NCBI GenBank assembly: GCA_023391635.1
Contig: JAEWAQ010000042.1
Location: 53,687 to 117,686, forward strand
Origin: Bacillota bacterium
GTDB lineage: Bacteria; Bacillota; Bacilli; Paenibacillales; Paenibacillaceae
DNA length: 64,000 nucleotides
Direction of reading: 5' to 3'
This document shows positions 62,681 through 64,000 of this stretch, piece by piece (position 1 is the stretch's first letter; every line of letters begins with the position of its first letter). Made by a program: the position numbers and the translations under genes. The notes under the pieces were generated by a model. That model saw only the letters and a program-made list of their open reading frames with translations, searched no databases and was not told the origin of the DNA.

Positions 62681-62724
62681 ATTAATTATCCCCCGGTTTA
62701 AAAATAAGTAGTTGCATCCCTTTC

Positions 62725-62881
62725 TTATAACGTTCCCGCATTCACGAATCCGAGAACCTTAAGCCCCAACGGGGTGGCCGCGATGCGGTTAGGTTCGCAG
62801 GGTTGTCGCCTGAGTCCGCTCCCTGAAATGCCTCTGGCGACCCAGGGCCGTACGGCCCGCCGCGTGAATGCTTTGTTATAT
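62725..62881. repeat. attC-like site S6
   Basis: 157 bp. Left core TTATAAC, right core GTTATAT. The last outer-arm bases are GAATGCTTTGTTA, one step away from the other copies. Confidence 0.88.
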
Positions 62882-62911
62882 GATGTTGCTGCCTTCCTCG
62901 AATTAACCTGC

Positions 62912-63643
62912 TTAATTCTTGTTTCCCCTGTACCGAGCTGTTCTCAATTCTTGAATGTAGGCTTCTAAAGAGGGCATGTCATCTTCAATCGCTTGTTTTA
63001 CTGACGATTCAATATCATATGGAACTCTTATCAACTGAATACTGAACGCTGATAGCTCTTTACTATGATAATGTCCTTCTAAAATTGCATAAGATGCTTG
63101 AGTTATTTCTAACGGATTTCCTACACTACCTACGTTAATCAATGTCTTTCCGGAAAAATTCTGAACATATGCATTATGAATATCCCCGTAACCAATAACA
63201 TCCGCTTGTATTTTTTGTTGGCAATATTCGGAGCTTTCAAATAACGACAATCTTTGTTCAAGTGAATCCCATGGCTGGATTCTTTCATAAATACTTCGTG
63301 GAGAAGCATGAAAGAGTCTAATGAATCTCCCACTCATATAAAATTCAATTGAGAATGGCAATTTACTTAAGTACTCCAGCCTTTGCTTCCCCAACTTATT
63401 TTGATGCCAAATAACCGTGTTTTGGTCGCTGACTTTGGTTATGTAATCATCCCAATTTCCCTTTATTACTAATTCGCAAGTTGTTTGTACGAGATCTACA
63501 GCAATATCGGAGCTTGGCCCTTTGCCAATCAAATCACCAAGACAAAAAATTTTAGAAATATTTCGTAATTTAATGTCATCTAAGACTGATTGTAACGCCG
63601 GAATATTCCCATGAATGTCGGAAATAATCGCTATTCGCTCCAC
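62912..63643 (-). CDS. Calcineurin-like metallophosphoesterase
   Basis: 243 aa. Metal motifs ISDIHGNIPAL (D-x-H), FCLGDLIGKGP (G-D), VIKGNWDD (G-N-x-D in place of G-N-H-D), FHASPRS and GYGDIHNAY. Resembles YfcE/ApaH-like diesterases of about 240 aa. Stop 30 bp from S6, start 35 bp from S7. Confidence 0.88.
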   Translation of the reverse strand: MERIAIISDIHGNIPALQSVLDDIKLRNISKIFCLGDLIGKGPSSDIAVDLVQTTCELVIKGNWDDYITKVSDQNTVIWHQNKLGKQRLEYLSKLPFSIEFYMSGRFIRLFHASPRSIYERIQPWDSLEQRLSLFESSEYCQQKIQADVIGYGDIHNAYVQNFSGKTLINVGSVGNPLEITQASYAILEGHYHSKELSAFSIQLIRVPYDIESSVKQAIEDDMPSLEAYIQELRTARYRGNKN

Positions 63644-63678
63644 TGAATTACCTCCAAAATTATGTTTTGAGCAATGTC

Positions 63679-63756
63679 ATATAACGTTCCCGCATTCACG
63701 AACCCGAGAACCTTAAGCCCCCAACGGGGGCGACCGCGACGCGGTTAGGGTCGCTT
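63679..63756. repeat. attC-like site S7, left half, truncated
   Basis: Left core ATATAAC, complement of the S6 right core. Identity with the other copies runs to GCGGTTAGGGTCGC and then stops. The following 240 bp are unrelated, so the array is cut here. Confidence 0.8.
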
Positions 63757-63962
63757 CAAGGACGGCGTGAGGCTGAGCGTTTGTCATGGACTGCATCTGG
63801 GCCAGAACCCGCCAACATCGCCATTTGAATGACCTTTTCACGAATGTCCAGCTTCATTTCCAGGCTGTGTTGGATCTCATCTTTCCTGGCTACGATCAGT
63901 TGTTCAGTCATACTTGCTGCAGCACTTCCCTGCGCATTCTGTCTGCTTTTCCGACGCCTCAT
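63756..63962 (-). other. Unrecognised ORF beyond the cut site
   Basis: Open frame of 68 aa; the central part (TEQLIVARKDEIQHSLEMKL, then DIREKVIQMAMLAGSGPDAV) is helical and could be a real fragment. It ends inside the truncated site. GC content is higher than in the array. No family known. Confidence 0.3.
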
Positions 63963-64000
63963 GCAGTGCTAGCTGCAGACCCTGAGCAACTGTTTGACTT

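Noticed and set aside
59693..63756. CRISPR array
   Set aside because: Repeats of about 157 bp with gene-sized, variable intervals and no cas genes do not fit CRISPR.
59693..63756. Simple REP/BIME or MITE family
   Set aside because: Such elements do not keep a constant short distance to stop codons on one side and starts on the other, nor show complementary cores across intervals. It stays the main alternative to the integron idea.

Overview
The window looks like the chromosome of a spore-forming Bacillota of the Paenibacillaceae type (Paenibacillus/Cohnella-like). Signs are a leucine T-box ahead of leuA, Gram-positive lipoproteins with lipoboxes, BdbCD/ResA-type thiol proteins, G-rich ribosome binding sites, a WGxxGxxG protein, and a mosaic of GC-rich core DNA and AT-rich islands.

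Region 1 (1-9340) is core DNA. It holds a partner-switching signalling module (two SpoIIE-type phosphatases, an RsbW-like kinase and a STAS antagonist), T-box-leuA, and a compact operon of a FixH/YtkA-like lipoprotein with nosD-nosL-nosY-nosF homologues but no nosZ in view. Region 2 (9340-14080) carries an SDR enzyme, an SRPBCC/DUF1801/ArsR trio, and a WYL-type regulator facing two paralogous effector-binding-domain proteins across a perfect inverted repeat.

Region 3 (about 14100-31400) is an AT-rich, decaying island. It has an A-A-B-A-B repeat, a broken MNT/HEPN toxin-antitoxin pair, a broken Tn554-like recombinase and an acyltransferase remnant. These are followed by cell-envelope, thiol-redox and metal genes: an M23/G5/LysM protein, BlaI and M56 peptidase, BdbC (with an internal stop), BdbD, ResA-like, LspA, a frameshifted DD-carboxypeptidase, a CadC-like regulator, CopC, two CopD proteins, a CzcO-like flavoprotein and a truncated CadA P-type ATPase.

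Region 4 (31500-49400) is again GC-rich. It has a G1-family peptidase, ChrA, MntP, and a complete pqqABCDE operon facing a PQQ-dependent dehydrogenase lipoprotein. A CuA-type lipoprotein next to it could be its electron acceptor. An iron-siderophore-type ABC importer under a GntR/FCD regulator, a large STAND-LuxR regulator and a Nudix hydrolase follow.

Region 5 (49475-64000) is the most unusual. About 157-bp sites, nearly identical to one another and with attC-like outer inverted repeats and GTT-type cores, occur at 50313 (half), 50542, 59693, 60171, 61344, 61989, 62725 and 63679 (half). Single small genes, mostly on the minus strand, sit between them with their stop codon 21-30 bp from a site: a P1-family peptidase, an unknown protein, a GNAT acetyltransferase, a metallophosphoesterase, a small coiled-coil protein, and broken APH-like and GNAT genes. 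This has the architecture of an integron cassette array in a Gram-positive chromosome. Two related, both damaged, tyrosine recombinases lie beside the 50542 site. Between the two parts of the array lie three secreted-protein genes and a graveyard of IS3, IS630, IS200 and recombinase fragments.
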